DNA of 64,000 nt, taken from assembly GCA_910591455.2 (NCBI GenBank), contig OU342804.1, forward strand, positions 6,532,133-6,596,132. Reading direction: 5' to 3'. Below are positions 1 to 13,500 of this stretch, in pieces. Positions within the stretch are counted from its first letter, which is position 1, and each line of letters starts with the position of its first letter. The DNA is from Pholis gunnellus (lineage: Eukaryota > Chordata > Actinopteri > Perciformes > Pholidae). The notes beneath the pieces are model-generated. The model was not told where the DNA came from and made no database searches. It saw only the letters and a list, made by a program, of their open reading frames with translations. A program made the translations under genes and the position numbers.

Positions 1-2900
1 CCTCTCTGCCCCGGGCCTCCGGATGAATCGTCTCTCTCTCTCTCTCTCTGCTCTCGCCATGTTTTGCACTCGTTAATGAGTAGAAAACTGAAAAATGTTT
101 GTACCCTAAAACATACTGCTAAGTGCTTCCTGCTGTGAGAAAACAATGTCACATTACAGCATATTAGAAACACTGACGTTGTGTCAGAGGCCCCTGAATC
201 TCAACATTGACCTTAAAAATATATATCAGAACAAAAAAAGGTTACACAAATAACTGCATAAAAGGATAGCACTGTATCATGTAATAACATGTACATGGGA
301 AGGCTGGTCAATTTTAATCTAAAATAATTAAAAAATAAGGTGCCTAAAGGTATAGAACAATATTGTGTGAAATGCACTTATTTGCTTTCTTGCAAAGAGT
401 TTATTGAGAACATTTATACCACTTTCATATCTGCACATATGAAGAGAGAAGCTTTGCACAAAGACCGGAGAAATGGGGAACAAGCTCGTCTGGTTCTGTC
501 TGAATGTAACAAAATCCACCAACCAGCATCTCTAAAACTCACAAATGAACATGGTAATTGTTTCTTTGTTCAGTCCTTAAAGTGTAACAACGACAAGTTG
601 CTGTTTTAAGAGTAGTTGTGTGTCTAATTCTTCTGATCTAATCTGAATGTTTTACTCCCCAAGGAAAATCCTTTTTGACCTTGAAACAAAACTCGTACCA
701 AACAAAGAGATGTGGTGGGGCTACCTAGTAAGCTGTTGGGTTGTGAAAGAGCTACGGAGTAAGTGCAAAGGAGGGGGGAATTTACATCTCATGCTGTGAT
801 AGTTTCATGTAGGCTACGGTGAGTGAGGGAGCGAATAATCCATTTTCTGTTAATCACATGATCAGTTGTGCAGCGGTCTGTATCAACGCGATCAGCCCCT
901 AATACTGCATGTCATTATGGGTGCTAACGTTAGCAATGTTGCTACTTCCTGCTACCCGCACATACGATATGTCATTATGAAAGCTGGGCCTCCACTGATT
1001 TCAACTCCATCACTCTTCGACCAAAAAGTCACTGAACCAGCACCCGAACAATAAACTTAACAACCATAATGTCTTTAGGTTTGCTGTTTTGTGATAAAAA
1101 GTCACTCCAATAACGGTTACTCCAATACCTCTGGATCTTTTTTGAGTCGATTCCAACCGTCTCTCTTTATTTGCATGGCGTGGAGGAGCGTCTGCATACT
1201 TCACTCCAGCATTGAACAGCCTATCATCAGCGTTACATGTGAAAACATGATCTATGTGTAACTGCGGTACTGCACCCATCAATACAGGCATGAGTCATCA
1301 CATAGACCAACGGTTTATGTTTTTATTTGAATAGCAACATGTATAGTGGTCTGGTTGATTGGTTTTTCAAAACAAAAGCAAAACAAATGTTGTATTTACA
1401 TATAATTAGTACCTATAGTGGCATGTAAATTAAATTAAATGAGTTTCACAGTTACCTGAGAAGTTTTAAATGGCACAGATGGAGCCCAAATCTACACAAA
1501 TGGCCAATTTGATGATTCCACCGTAAAACATGCTTTTAAACTAAAACCTCTCCAACTTTGCTCTGCTTCACTTCATCATGATGTTGTGAAGTGCTTTACT
1601 TCAGATTTTGGGCTGCAAATGCATCATTCTAAAGAGAAACTCAACAAGTTTACAGTTTTGTTTGGTGGGAATGAAATCTTTCATCTATATTGTCTTCATT
1701 TACTCTGGCCCAGTAACATATATATATATATAGTAACGCTTACATCTTCACCTTTATTATGATTCCAAGATTATTCAAATAAATCTTGTAGTTGCAAAGA
1801 TACTCTATTCATTTTGGGAATGTCATTTTCAGGCAGGGGCCAAGGCAAGTGTGTTCACCCAAAAGCTTATTCATGAACTTTAACATCCATTTCATATTAT
1901 TTTATATTAATAGTAAATGCATTGTTTCCAAAAAGCCCCTAAAACAATTTCTAGAAGTAAAAAGTTATCCATTAACTCCTCACAAAGTGAGTTAATGGAT
2001 GATGAGTGACTGTGAGAATAAATCATTTACTTTTTTTATCGTAAGGAATGTGCTGCTCGAAAAAACCCACATGAGCAAACACACAGATGATGTTTTTACA
2101 TATTTGTAAACGGACAGGTTACAAAACATTTTATTTTAGCTCAGGAGTCACTTATTTATACACCACTTATTTCATAAGTAGAATAGCTACAAACATCTGT
2201 GAGCTTTCTTTTATATGTGTGGTGTTTGTTTGAGGTTTTCCTGAAACAAAAATAACAGCTCCACTTCCCATCTTTACTGCACACACAAATAATAACCCGC
2301 ATGACCTTCCTTCACAGAAACAACGCTGGACAGGTCAAAAGAGTCCACATCTTCTTCTTTGGTCAGTGGTAGTACTTGTTTGTTGGTGTGTTTGAGCTTC
2401 ATTTAGCCAAATGGAAATCACTCAATGGACCTTTAAGAGAAAACCAAGCACATTTCTGGTATGGGAGATTTTCAGATTGTTGCTGTACTACACCCCCCCC
2501 CCCCCCCCCCCCCCCCCCTTTTTATAAATGTTATTTGAATATTCTGTCTAGTCTAAATGCCCCTCAGGAACTAGATGGCTCGCGAGGTTTATCCTTTAAT
2601 GTCGAAATTAAATAAAGATAATAATACTGCAGGTACGTTTCATGTATGTAGTCAATATCAACACATGTATAAATAAATAAACATTCATATCAGGTATTAT
2701 CATGACTAAAAACTCAAACAATTGAATTATATTTGTGGCTTTTATTATCCGCTGTGCCCCTTTTGTTTGCGGAACCAAAGACAACACAACTATGTTTCTG
2801 GTTGGACCACTAAACACGGGGGACTTCCGTCGGTGCCACTTCTCGCTGGATAACGATGCCTTTCCCTGAGTTTACGTGGGAATAATTAAAGTTGTACGAC
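1..2900. other. Gene-free flank upstream of znf408
   Basis: No supportable gene. It holds a (TC)n run near 30-49, a short (TA)n run near 1719-1733, a hairpin with perfect 12-bp arms at 1967-1978 and 1989-2000, and a poly-C run at about 2492-2518. The open frames here are short, lack recognisable domains and have no coherent splice context. Composition is AT-rich, like the rest of the intergenic DNA. Confidence 0.6.
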
Positions 2901-2929
2901 AACAAACAATCAATGCAAAAACACCCAGC

Positions 2930-3072
2930 ACGCCGGAAGTATGTAACACAGTTACTGTGATTATCAACGTGATTCATTAAAAACAAAAGCTAGTTAGCTA
3001 ACCGATGCTAACTTAACGCTCCGTAAAAGTTGCTGGAAGTTGTCGACACAACACTGTTACCGTTAAGCTTCG
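2930..3072 (+). promoter_or_regulatory. Candidate promoter and untranslated first exon of znf408
   Basis: An ETS-type CCGGAAGT lies at 2933-2940. A strong donor (cg|gtaagt) lies at 3073, and the first znf408 coding exon has an acceptor (tacag|g) just before 4236. This fits a TATA-less promoter with a short non-coding exon spliced to 4236. A second strong donor at 4126 (gag|gtaagt) could end an alternative 5' exon. No transcript evidence is available, so this is inference. Confidence 0.3.
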
Positions 3073-4239
3073 GTAAGTCTTCCAACACACGTGGTGTTCT
3101 GTTGTGAGTAACTGAGAAGAGGCTCAACATCATGAGATGTTGGCCACTAATGCGTGAGCGAGGAGGACGCCTTCATAAAGATTAACGTTCTGTGTTCATA
3201 TAGTTCAGTATCAGACAGCTGTAACACACCGATTAATATTAATAAGAAGTGTTACTTGACTTGACTATTATTTTAAATTGTTGTGAAATAACCCGGCTAG
3301 TTTAAATTTAAATGTATTTATTAAAAAAGCACGTTTTACATATCTGTCGCTATCAATATACATCTTACATGCTGTATATATAGTAAATAGTTAAATATGT
3401 ATTTGTACAGCCTAAAGAGCACTTTGCTTGTATATAGATGTTTTATTTTAGTTTTATATAGATTTTTATAATATGTACATGTGCACCTATTTCTTCACAC
3501 ATTTGTGTTCATAACAGTTTAATATTTACCTTTATTTGTCCAGCTTTGTTGTCCTTGTCTCCTTCATACATTCACTTAGAAAGCATTCACGTGATAATAG
3601 AAGTGCTTTACTGCACATGATTCTCTTCTTTAAGGAAGATTGATGTGTGTGTGTGATGATATGTGTCGGCTACCTCTGACTCACTAAAGAACAATAGAAA
3701 ACAGCAGCAGTTTAATCAGTCATAGTGGTGAAAAGCTCAGGTGTGATTAATAACATGAGCAGAGCCGCTGGAGCTGGAGAACCTAAATGGAATGCAGCCG
3801 TCATTAATGTTATTAATACACCGGGGCAGTTCCTGCTGTTTAGATGACAGAATACTTCACTTTACCTGTCGTGATTGGAGACATGATAGTGAAGGAAATA
3901 TTAATAATAATAACTTTGTTTCATTGCTTTTATATTGCCAACTATACAACTTTATAAATAATGCAGCTGATACACACTGGGTAATAAAAGGGCTCATTGA
4001 GACTCTGGCAAAAGAAGAAGAAAGACAAGGATATAAAAGAGAATATTGCATAAATTTGACATTGTAGATTTAAAAGCAGCTCAAAGTTCAGCAATAAAGA
4101 GATGATGTATCTAAAAGGCGTTGAGGTAAGTGTCAGACCTTCTGTAGAAAGTGTGTTCAGGATGTCAGTTGGTTGTAGCGTCACCATGTTGAGTCTTCAT
4201 TCTGCCTCTAACGGGCTTTCTATTTGTCTGTACAGGTTG

Positions 4240-4521
4240 ATGGCCGGTGTCGCTCCCCCCGTCCCGTCCGCTCTGGCCTCATTTCTCTCCACGTTGCTTC
4301 CCCGGGGCTTCGCCGTGGGGCCCTCGCGGCTCTGCGGGGGCACGGTGGGGCTGTGGTGGGTCGGCCGCTCGCTGGAGGCCGGATCCCTGCTGGGGAGGGA
4401 CGGGGACACGGAGTGGGCCTACGAGTGTCACCCCGACCCGATGACTCGCAGCCGAGACGGTCAACCCACGACGGACCCTGAATCCGAAACACGTCAGACC
4501 AACAGCACAGACGCAGAGAAG
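4240..4521 (+). CDS. znf408: znf408 coding exon 1: N-terminus and start of PR domain
   Basis: Encodes residues 1-94. The acceptor tacag ends at 4235 and the ATG follows four bases later. The donor gtgaat begins at 4522, phase 0. The [10 protein letters not shown] block and the following GLWWVG resemble the start of the ZNF408 PR domain. The exon is GC-rich compared with its surroundings, so several overlapping frames are open; only this frame joins the next exon coherently. Confidence 0.85.
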
Positions 4522-7500
4522 GTGAATTAAATGCACAGATTTGTTTCTCTCGTCTCCCGACTGGCTTCGGTTTGATTGACAGACGTTTCATCCGATCACC
4601 TGCCGCGTATTCTGTGGAGGCGCTAGAAGTCAAAGTCAGGGGATCACTAGAGTCTGGACGATTCATCCCCTGGGGACCACGAATGTCTGTACTAAATGTC
4701 CTGGCACTCTACAGATTGTTGTTTCAGTCTGGACCAAAGTGGTGGACCGGCGAAAACCGGCATCAATTTCTTGTCAACTTGCAACATAATTGTGTTTTGG
4801 TGCTATCTTAGGTGCTGTCGTCACGAATGTACGTAGTTTCTCTTCCAGCTGAACTGAAGACTCCTGATTTGCTTTCAGGGGTCTGAGAAAGAACAATGTA
4901 GTTAAATGTAATCTGTACAGGAACGTACAGTTATCACCTGATGGACCAGCAAGTTATCGTTAATCAGTACTGCAGTACAAAAACACACAGTGATGAGCAA
5001 CAGAACAGGTAAACGTGTGAAATCAGCTTTATTCACGTTTATCTAGTTCTGTGCTGTTTGTGGTCCCATTTAGATTCAACGTGCCTCATGATTTAACATT
5101 CAGCGAGCAGCAACGTCTTTACTCTGAAACCGTTTTATCGACCCGTGTGCGAATCAATGCTTGTCAAAACACGAGGAGAGTCCAGAAGGTAACCTCCGGT
5201 TCTGAAGAGTGAAGCCGACACTGAAGTGTCTTAAAGCTGCATTCTCTCTAATGTCCACCAGGGGGCGACTCCTCTGGTTGTATAGAAGTCTATGAGAAAA
5301 TGACTCTACTTCTCTCTTGATTTAAAGAAAAGTACTAATCTCAATGTGCAAAGTCACTTAAATCACTACATATTCAAAGCACAACCTACCTATCAGATCA
5401 TTTATAGTTTACACTAAGTGGGACTGAGACAGACATGGACGGTAATAATCACTACTATGAATATAAAGGTAGCTGTCATCCATAGCAAGTTAGTGCAGGA
5501 GTTTGTTTTAGTTCCTCAGTAAAAGTTGCTCTCAGCAGCCTCGTAACAACTTATTTCTTATTTTGTGAGCACACCTGGTAGAAAATAAGATGATGCGTGT
5601 AAATACATTTGTAAACTTCTATGTTGTGTTTTGCAGGCACTGATGGAAAAAGCAGCAAATACAGAAGAAGCTTTAATACAAAGAGCCGTCTGGATCAAGT
5701 AAGTTGAATCACTGCTTCACACAAAAGGAACCGAAGCTCTTTGTCCTCTGAGTTCTTTTTTTTAAATAGCACATCAGCACATGGATTGGTTTGATGTATT
5801 TATTTTAAAGTGACTGTGAGGAACTTTTAACTGGTTCTGAACCAGTCTCAGTGTAGACCTGATCCTCTATAAGACCTCCATCAGTAAACAGACCACCAGA
5901 GAGAAGATGGTCTATTTCTATAGAGTTATTCTTGAGTTATTCCAGCAGAGACCGGTCCACCGTGGACAGACCCAGATCCATGTGTACTACATTTACATTC
6001 AGTTTAACATCTCTCCTTTTGCGTCCCTTTTGCGTTAATTTCCCCCTCAGATTTGCCTGCCGGGCGCGAAGCAGAGCCCAGCAGAACGTGTCGGAGCAGT
6101 GTGCCTGTGGAGAGGTGTGTGCGGCCGGGTGTGTGGAGGCGTGTCTGCGCGTGTGTCGGGACATCCAGCCGGGAACAGAGCTGCTTCTGTACGGAGGAGG
6201 AGACTCGGTGGGAAAAAGTCAGACAGCAGACGAGCACGACTCCACTGGACACACAGGTGACGTTTACAGGCAGACGGACGGGTGGTCATAGATCCATCAG
6301 CTGAAAAGATCCATTATGTTTGAGGTCTCACTGAAGTCTGAGAGGATTCATTAAGTTATTAATAACCAGGTTCATCCCACAGTGAGACGATGGGGTTGGT
6401 TTCATTTTGTCACCTTTGGGTGTCAAAATCTGTCACATTTAATGTATATAATACATTTTTAAGCATCTTTGTGCTCCTGTCTGTGGCCTCAATTTTCACA
6501 TCAATATAAAAGTCCTGCAGCTCTGTGGAAACAGAACAATCAACGATACCTTCTGTTCAGTACAACACAGTCATAATGCCATAAATCATAAAACAGGAGA
6601 GAAAAAATGCAAATTTCATTTGTTTGATCATTTATTTTAACACCGGAATCTATTTATCCAACATTGTTCCTAAAGCCTGGTGTTACCAAATCAAAGGACC
6701 AGGCCTGAGGACATTTACATGGAGAAATGCGTCAATCACGGACAAAACGATACGTAATTCAGCATCATTGAACTAAATCGGCCCTTATAATGACATGATA
6801 AAGCTCTCATCCCATGAAGTAATGGAGCTTTCTCATGTCACAAGGAATACTGAAGATTTTTATTTTTTAATTTTTTTTCAGTTTGAGAGTGTAAACACTT
6901 CTATTATTTTAATTGATGTAAAGCTGCATTAGTCAGTTTTTTGGCCTCTTGGCGGCAGAAATTTACAACAAGCCATAAATCCCACATGTTTGATATTTTA
7001 AAGCCTCCTAAAGTCTTTGTGTTTGTGTCCACCAGCTCACCACGTGAGTCCAGTATTCTGAGGGAAATATCCGTCTGTTTAGCTGCTAAAATGCCCAACA
7101 GTACAAAACCACCAACAGAAAGTTAAGATAAGAATACTTTCATGAGGTCCGATGAGCTGAAAGATGCTTTTCATTTAATTTAATGCAGAGTTGTCCTCCC
7201 GTTCTCACAGTCTGGCATCCTAAATGTGTGATTACTGATTCTCTAGCATCATCTGTAAACCCTTCATATAGTCATCAGTGTGTGGCTCAGATTAACTTCA
7301 GTCCACTTCATGTTTACTCACACTCTCCACTTGGAGGAGCTAGAGGGACGTTAACTGTTCAGTGGAAACATTGACCCCAAAAAAACCCTCATTCACCATC
7401 CAGTGTTATAATTACAGTGAAGTGAAATGACCTGCATGTTAACACAAAGATCAGAGCAGATGAATGAGCGTCCACTGCACCTCCTCGTTATCTAGCATCA

Positions 7501-10500
7501 CGAACGTCCGTCTCATTCAGCTCTGTGAAGAAGAACCTCTCCGATCAGCTGGAGGGGATTAATACGAGGACGAACCGTCTCTGAACAAAGAAAACCAAAT
7601 CATTGAAGCACGTTTGTCATGTAGGAATAATGTGCTCCGCTGATCCTTGAGCAGCATTTATGTGCTGTGATTGATGGGACATTAAGGAGGACCTTCATGC
7701 AGAAAAGAACCCCACCGAGCAGCAGCAGCAGCAGCAGACTGTGTCTCCGTCTTATTAAACTCTTGCTCTTCTGCAGTGCTGACTTCAACGAGCTTCAGCC
7801 TATAAATCATGAAAGCATTTCTAAAACAATAACGAATGCTAACTGAGAGATAATAAGATAAGAAGCAATTGATCCCTGCAGGGACATTACATCGTTGTGC
7901 TTGCAAATATTAATTATATTCAGAGGGAGAAAAGAAAGTTGTAGTAGAGGCCAGAAGTACAATAACGAGGAGATAAAAGGAGAGTTAAAGTTAATTCAAA
8001 GTAATGAAAGAAGGAAACTAAAACTAGCAGGTCAATGGAACGTAAACAAGTGGAAATTCACACGGCTTCTCTCATTTTTCTTTCTTTTGTTGGACAGATT
8101 TCGCGGTGGAGACTTTAGCCGCCGACGTTTCTGTCATTCAAGAGACGGAGGAACCACGGGAGGAGGAGGAGGAGGAGGAGGAGGAGGAGGAGGAGGAGGA
8201 GGAGGAGGAGGAAGAACGGCGCAGGTGCATCAAGAGGAGTCATCGGATCACACACCTGAGGAACAGGAGAGTCAAGGAAACCCCGGACAATATCACAGCA
8301 TCAGGTGGACAGACAGACGGCACATGTGGTGTCCCGGCTGCTGTGGACAGACAGACGCACCGTGAACCCACAGAGCGTCCCGTCCGCTGCAGCTCCCGCC
8401 TGGCTGCGAAACCGCGACGCGTTCACTGTGTGAGCGGCCGCGGGAAGCAACCGCCCGAACAGACGGAGGGACGATGCCGGAGCTCCGCCGAGGACGCCAC
8501 CGCCGCGTCTCCTCCGGACGAGGCGGTTCCCGAGAGGAGGACCTCGGGGCCCGACGAGGTCCTTGCCAAGGAGGCGGTTCTCTCGTGGGATCCGGAGATC
8601 AGAGAGAGGCGGTACAGGTGCTCCAGCTGTGGGAAGAAGTTCTACCAGATCGGTCACCTGAAGAAGCACCAGTTCAGCCACACGGAGGAGAAACCCTTCA
8701 GCTGCCAAGAGTGTGGGAAGAACTACACCTCAGCAGAAAGCTTCAGAGCCCATCAGGTACAGTACAGGATGTGAGAAAACTTCTTTCTTTCCTTTCTTTC
8801 CTCAGTCCAAAAGGAGATTTTATTGATATCTGCCAGTTTAATATAATATTTATTGCTGCGTTGTTGTATTTTAATGTGGGCCGTTATCAAACAGCCTCTA
8901 AAGATTGGATCATGAAAGCTGTATTCTCTCTAATGTCCATCAGGGGGCGACTCCTCTGGTTGTATAGAAGTCTATGAGAAAATGACTACTTCTCTCTTGA
9001 TTTATTACCTCAGTAAACATTGTAAACATGAGTTTATGGTCTCAATCTCTAGTTTCAAGTCTTCTTCAATACAGCATGATGCTCATTTAGTAAATGATGG
9101 TCCATTTAGAGTCAAACAGACCATAAAGCAGTGGATGCTTTAGGGCGGGGCTACACAGTGATTGACAGGTCTCTACCAGAGACGTAATCGAACCGCGCTT
9201 TAGGTTTCGATTGTGGAGTACAATCTCTGCGTTCACCGCCGGCCAAACGAATTGCACCAGAGTTCGATTGAGCACTAAATACTAAATGTTGTTAAAGAAA
9301 GTCATCAAAACACTCCAAAGTAATGAGCGTCAGTTGACACATTTTAAAATCTAACATCTAACATTTTCATTGTGAAACGAACTGCTGTTTGACTTTAAAC
9401 GTTTCACTTTAATTTCAGGAATCACCACACTGGTGCCGTTACGAGAGCCTTGTAAAGGCCTTTCTCTTCTTTTATTTTTATTTATTTATTTGTTATATTT
9501 TTTACGTAAACACATATTGTTTATGTGGATCCCTTAACTTTGTTACCAAGATTATACTGAGCAGGAGAGTCTACAATTGAAAACATTAACTTGTCAATGC
9601 TCTCTGGTGGAACAACTGTAATGAAGACATTTCTTTTCTAAATGACCACAAACATACTTACCATCTGTGTGCTGACATTCCTTGTTATTAATGTGGTAAC
9701 ACTCACACCGATATTGTCAGATGATATTTGTTTTCCTCCCTCTTTCTCGGCTGCTCTTTATCTTCCTTTTCAAAAGATGATTTTATCCTCTCTGCTCACG
9801 GACTTGACAGCTAAATGGCCTCAGACAAACGGCAGCACGTCACCGGTGGCTTTTTTTAAACAGTGGGTGTTTTTCCTTCCTTTTTACTCAATGCTCCCTT
9901 GATGACCACGAGCTTAGTCATCATGCAGGGTAGCAATCTACTCGTCCCAGTGAGCAGCGACAGTAGTGATAGCACGTCTCACTCGTGATGATAATAACGG
10001 TGTTATCTGCAGATGAGTCACCGCGGCGAGCGGCCGTTCTCCTGCCCTCACTGTGAGAAGACCTACGGGCTGAAGCGGGACCTGAAGGAGCACCTGGTCC
10101 TTCACACCGGGGAGAAACCCTACGTCTGCGAGCACTGCGGCAAGGCCTTCGCCCGCCGGCCCTCGCTGCGCATCCACCGCCTGCTTCACTGCAGCAGGAG
10201 GATTTACACCCAGCCTCCGAAGGTAGGGAGGTGTGATACTAGTTCACCGCGCTGGTGAAGGTTCCCCGTGAGGGGTTTAGACCTCCGATGGAGCTGCTGT
10301 TTCTATCAGTGGATCCTCGTCACACTGATCTACAGGAGGAGGGAACATCGGCTAGATTAGATCAAATAAACCTTTAGTGATCCCCAGCAGGGAAATGTGT
10401 TTCCTTTGACAGACATAGAACATCAAAATAGAGAAATTAAAAGATATATAAATAATAAAAGTTATATAAAAATATAGAATACAAACTTAAGCGGTCGCTG

Positions 10501-13500
10501 AAGTTGCGCGTTTTCATTTTTATGTGTCAAAAACATGCTGGAGTCGGTCGTTGTTTTATTACAAATGGGTAAGAATATAGGCAGGATATGTGAATAGTTT
10601 TGTGCCGCATTAAACAATAACAGAGCGGTTTGTCAAAAATCAATCGACTAAAATTAAATGTTTGATTTGTGTTTGTGCAGGAAAATGAATATATGATAAT
10701 AAATATTAGTAATAAATTAATTAATAGTATTTAGTTGTTATTGACCGCCCTAAAATCTGTAACATAATAACATAATATAGTATAATATGTTAAATGATGA
10801 TGTATTATGGAATATAAGATATTGTAAGGTGAAAGATAGTAATATCTATAATATATAACAAGTAAATACTTTAGTATTAGTATTTAATGCAGTATTGTAT
10901 GGGTGTTAGTAAGTATAATAAAGTAAAGTGTAGAATAACTATAGTATGATATATAATATAATAAATTTCAGCTAAAGGCGGCAACAAAAATCATCTCCAT
11001 AAATGTTTTATGAGGAAGGAAATATGTTCAACTCACTTGTTCGAACTCACGGAAACACACAATGAGTTCTGGAGATTTACAGGGAATAAAAATACAACCT
11101 TTGCTTGTTTGCAATAAAAACCCAGCGGTTCACTTTAAGTGCTTGTTCACTTGTGTGTGGTGACATTTTCAAGTTATTTGCTGTTTTATTATTTGCTGAG
11201 GACAGTGGGCAGCCTCATTAATTCATTTTTCATTCATGTGCAGATTTCTCCTGAAATATTTTTTTTTGTAAATGGCTGCTGCCTCTTCACCTTCCCGGCA
11301 GCTATTTCACAATTTGAAACACAGTTTCTCAAAAAGATAGTGTTTCTGTCTCTGCACCGCTCAGCTCGATTTAAAAATCTGTCACTTAACATCTATGAAT
11401 TAGCATGCAGGTCTGTTTTTTCCTCCCAGAACAGCAGTTTGAACTTGGCAGCATTCAAAAAGAAAGAAAAAGACATGCTGCCTTTTGATTTAGCTTTTTC
11501 TCTCTCCTCCCTCAGGTGCAGTGTACAGTCTGCCCGAAGCTGCTGGCTAACTCCGGCTCTCTGAGGAACCACATGAAGCTCCACACGGGAGAGAAACCTC
11601 ACGTCTGTCAGCACTGTGGGAAGTGCTTCAGTCAGAAAGGTAATGTCAGAGGCCCCGAGACTGATGCTGGAGCTGCAGCGAGCTGTTTAACAGCTCAGTT
11701 TGATGACGCTGCTGCGGTCAGTGTTTGTTGAAGCGGTCCTTTCCCACACAGCCACCACATCAACACACAAATAACAGAATTAATAAACAAAACCGCAGAA
11801 AGTTAAAAACAACATAAAGAGTCTTAAAGCTGCATTCTCTCTAATGTCCATCAGGGGGCGACTCCTCTGGTTGTATAGAAGTTCTAAGAGGATCCGGTCT
11901 CCTGCTGTGATCAATTCCCACAGTTTATGTTTTCATTTGTCAAAGTGACGACACCAATTTTGTGAGAGAACCAAGTCTTTTCACACGTTATCGGACGAAT
12001 GGATATTCACTGCGCCTCGCTCCCTCTGACTGTCCGTCTCTCAGGGAACCTGGAGTCTCACTTGAGAACTCACAACGGGGAGAAGCCGTATCCCTGCGGC
12101 GAGTGTGACCAGAGCTTCTCCCAGAAACCAGACCTCCGTCGGCACATGTTTTCCCACACGGGAGGAGGGTTCCTCTGCAGCTACTGCGGGAAATCACTGA
12201 GGGACCCGCACAGCCTGAAGTCACACGAGAGGCTGCACACCGGAGAGAGACCCCATCGCTGCCCCGTCTGTGGAAAAGGTTAGAACACGATAGCATAGTT
12301 TAAAAGTCATTAAGATTATGAGAAGAAGAATCAAGGGAAATTGGCTGCGGGGGACAAGTGCTTTAATCTCTCTTTCCTCATTTGGGATGCCAAATCCCCT
12401 CAGCACCAGTCCTCATTACTGGGATTGTGGCAGCGTGACACTTTTTTTTGATGGCAAAGATGGAAAGTTTTAAAATTCTACTCAAAGTGTCTTTAAAGCT
12501 GCACACAACAAGCTGGAACATTTCTATCTTGTCACCTATTAAAGTTGGCGAACGTGTTCCATCCTGCAGACAGAACAAGTTGTGTTTCTGGCCATTTGGC
12601 AAACGTAAATATTCACTCTCTTTTGTCCATCAACAATCAAAAATAGCAGTTTTCAAGACACGACTGAGAGCAGCGAGAGCTCCGTAGAGCTGCGCTGTCT
12701 ACTGATAACTGCAGCTCTATCATTCATTATCACAATTAGATAAATCTTCATGTGTTCTTTTGTGCTTTCACAATAAAATGCAGAATTTCTACAGATTTAC
12801 GGATATAAAACAATGTCCAGTCGCTCTTGTTCTGAATACCAGTAGAGAGCAGTCACAACTCACCAGACAGCACTACCTTAACAGTCACAGACTCCCAGTG
12901 GACACTTTATGAAAAAATAAATCAAAAGCGATGCGGCAGAACCAGAAACATCATATATATCGATATCTCAGCAACACTTTGAGGGAATTTCCTCAAATTT
13001 GGCGCAAACGTCCACTTTGACTTCAGGATGATGTGATTAGAATCTGGCGGTCAAAGGTCCCTGTGACCTCACAAAACAAGTTTTTGGCCCGAACTCAAGA
13101 ATTCATATGCCAATTATGACAATTTCACACAAATAAAATGATGAAGGGATGACATTTTGGACAGACAGGGATGTAAACTGTTACATGACTGTTTGGCGGA
13201 GGCAAACAACCTCGAGACAGTAATTGTAGTTTTATTTTAAACTTGTCTTCAGCCCCAACCTGCACACGTCTCTCTCTGGAGACACTGAAGGTTTTATACT
13301 ACCTTTTATTGCCGTACTGAGTAGTTCGAAGCTTCATTCACAACATTGACATCTGAACTCTAAATCAACATTCAAATGCTGCACAGTTTGTTTGTTTCTT
13401 GCATGTCTACTCGTTCTGTTGAAACCAGGTATTTCGGCACAGTTGCAGATAAAGATCAGGCTCCACTAACATTAATAGTGTTCCACTCTTTGTAGAATTA

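Noticed and set aside
1010..1291. 93-codon minus-strand frame in the left flank
   Set aside because: No domain or splice context; I could not link it to any gene family.
4197..4666. Antisense and alternative frames over znf408 coding exon 1
   Set aside because: They follow from high GC content. Only the 4240 frame splices in phase to the PR-domain exons.
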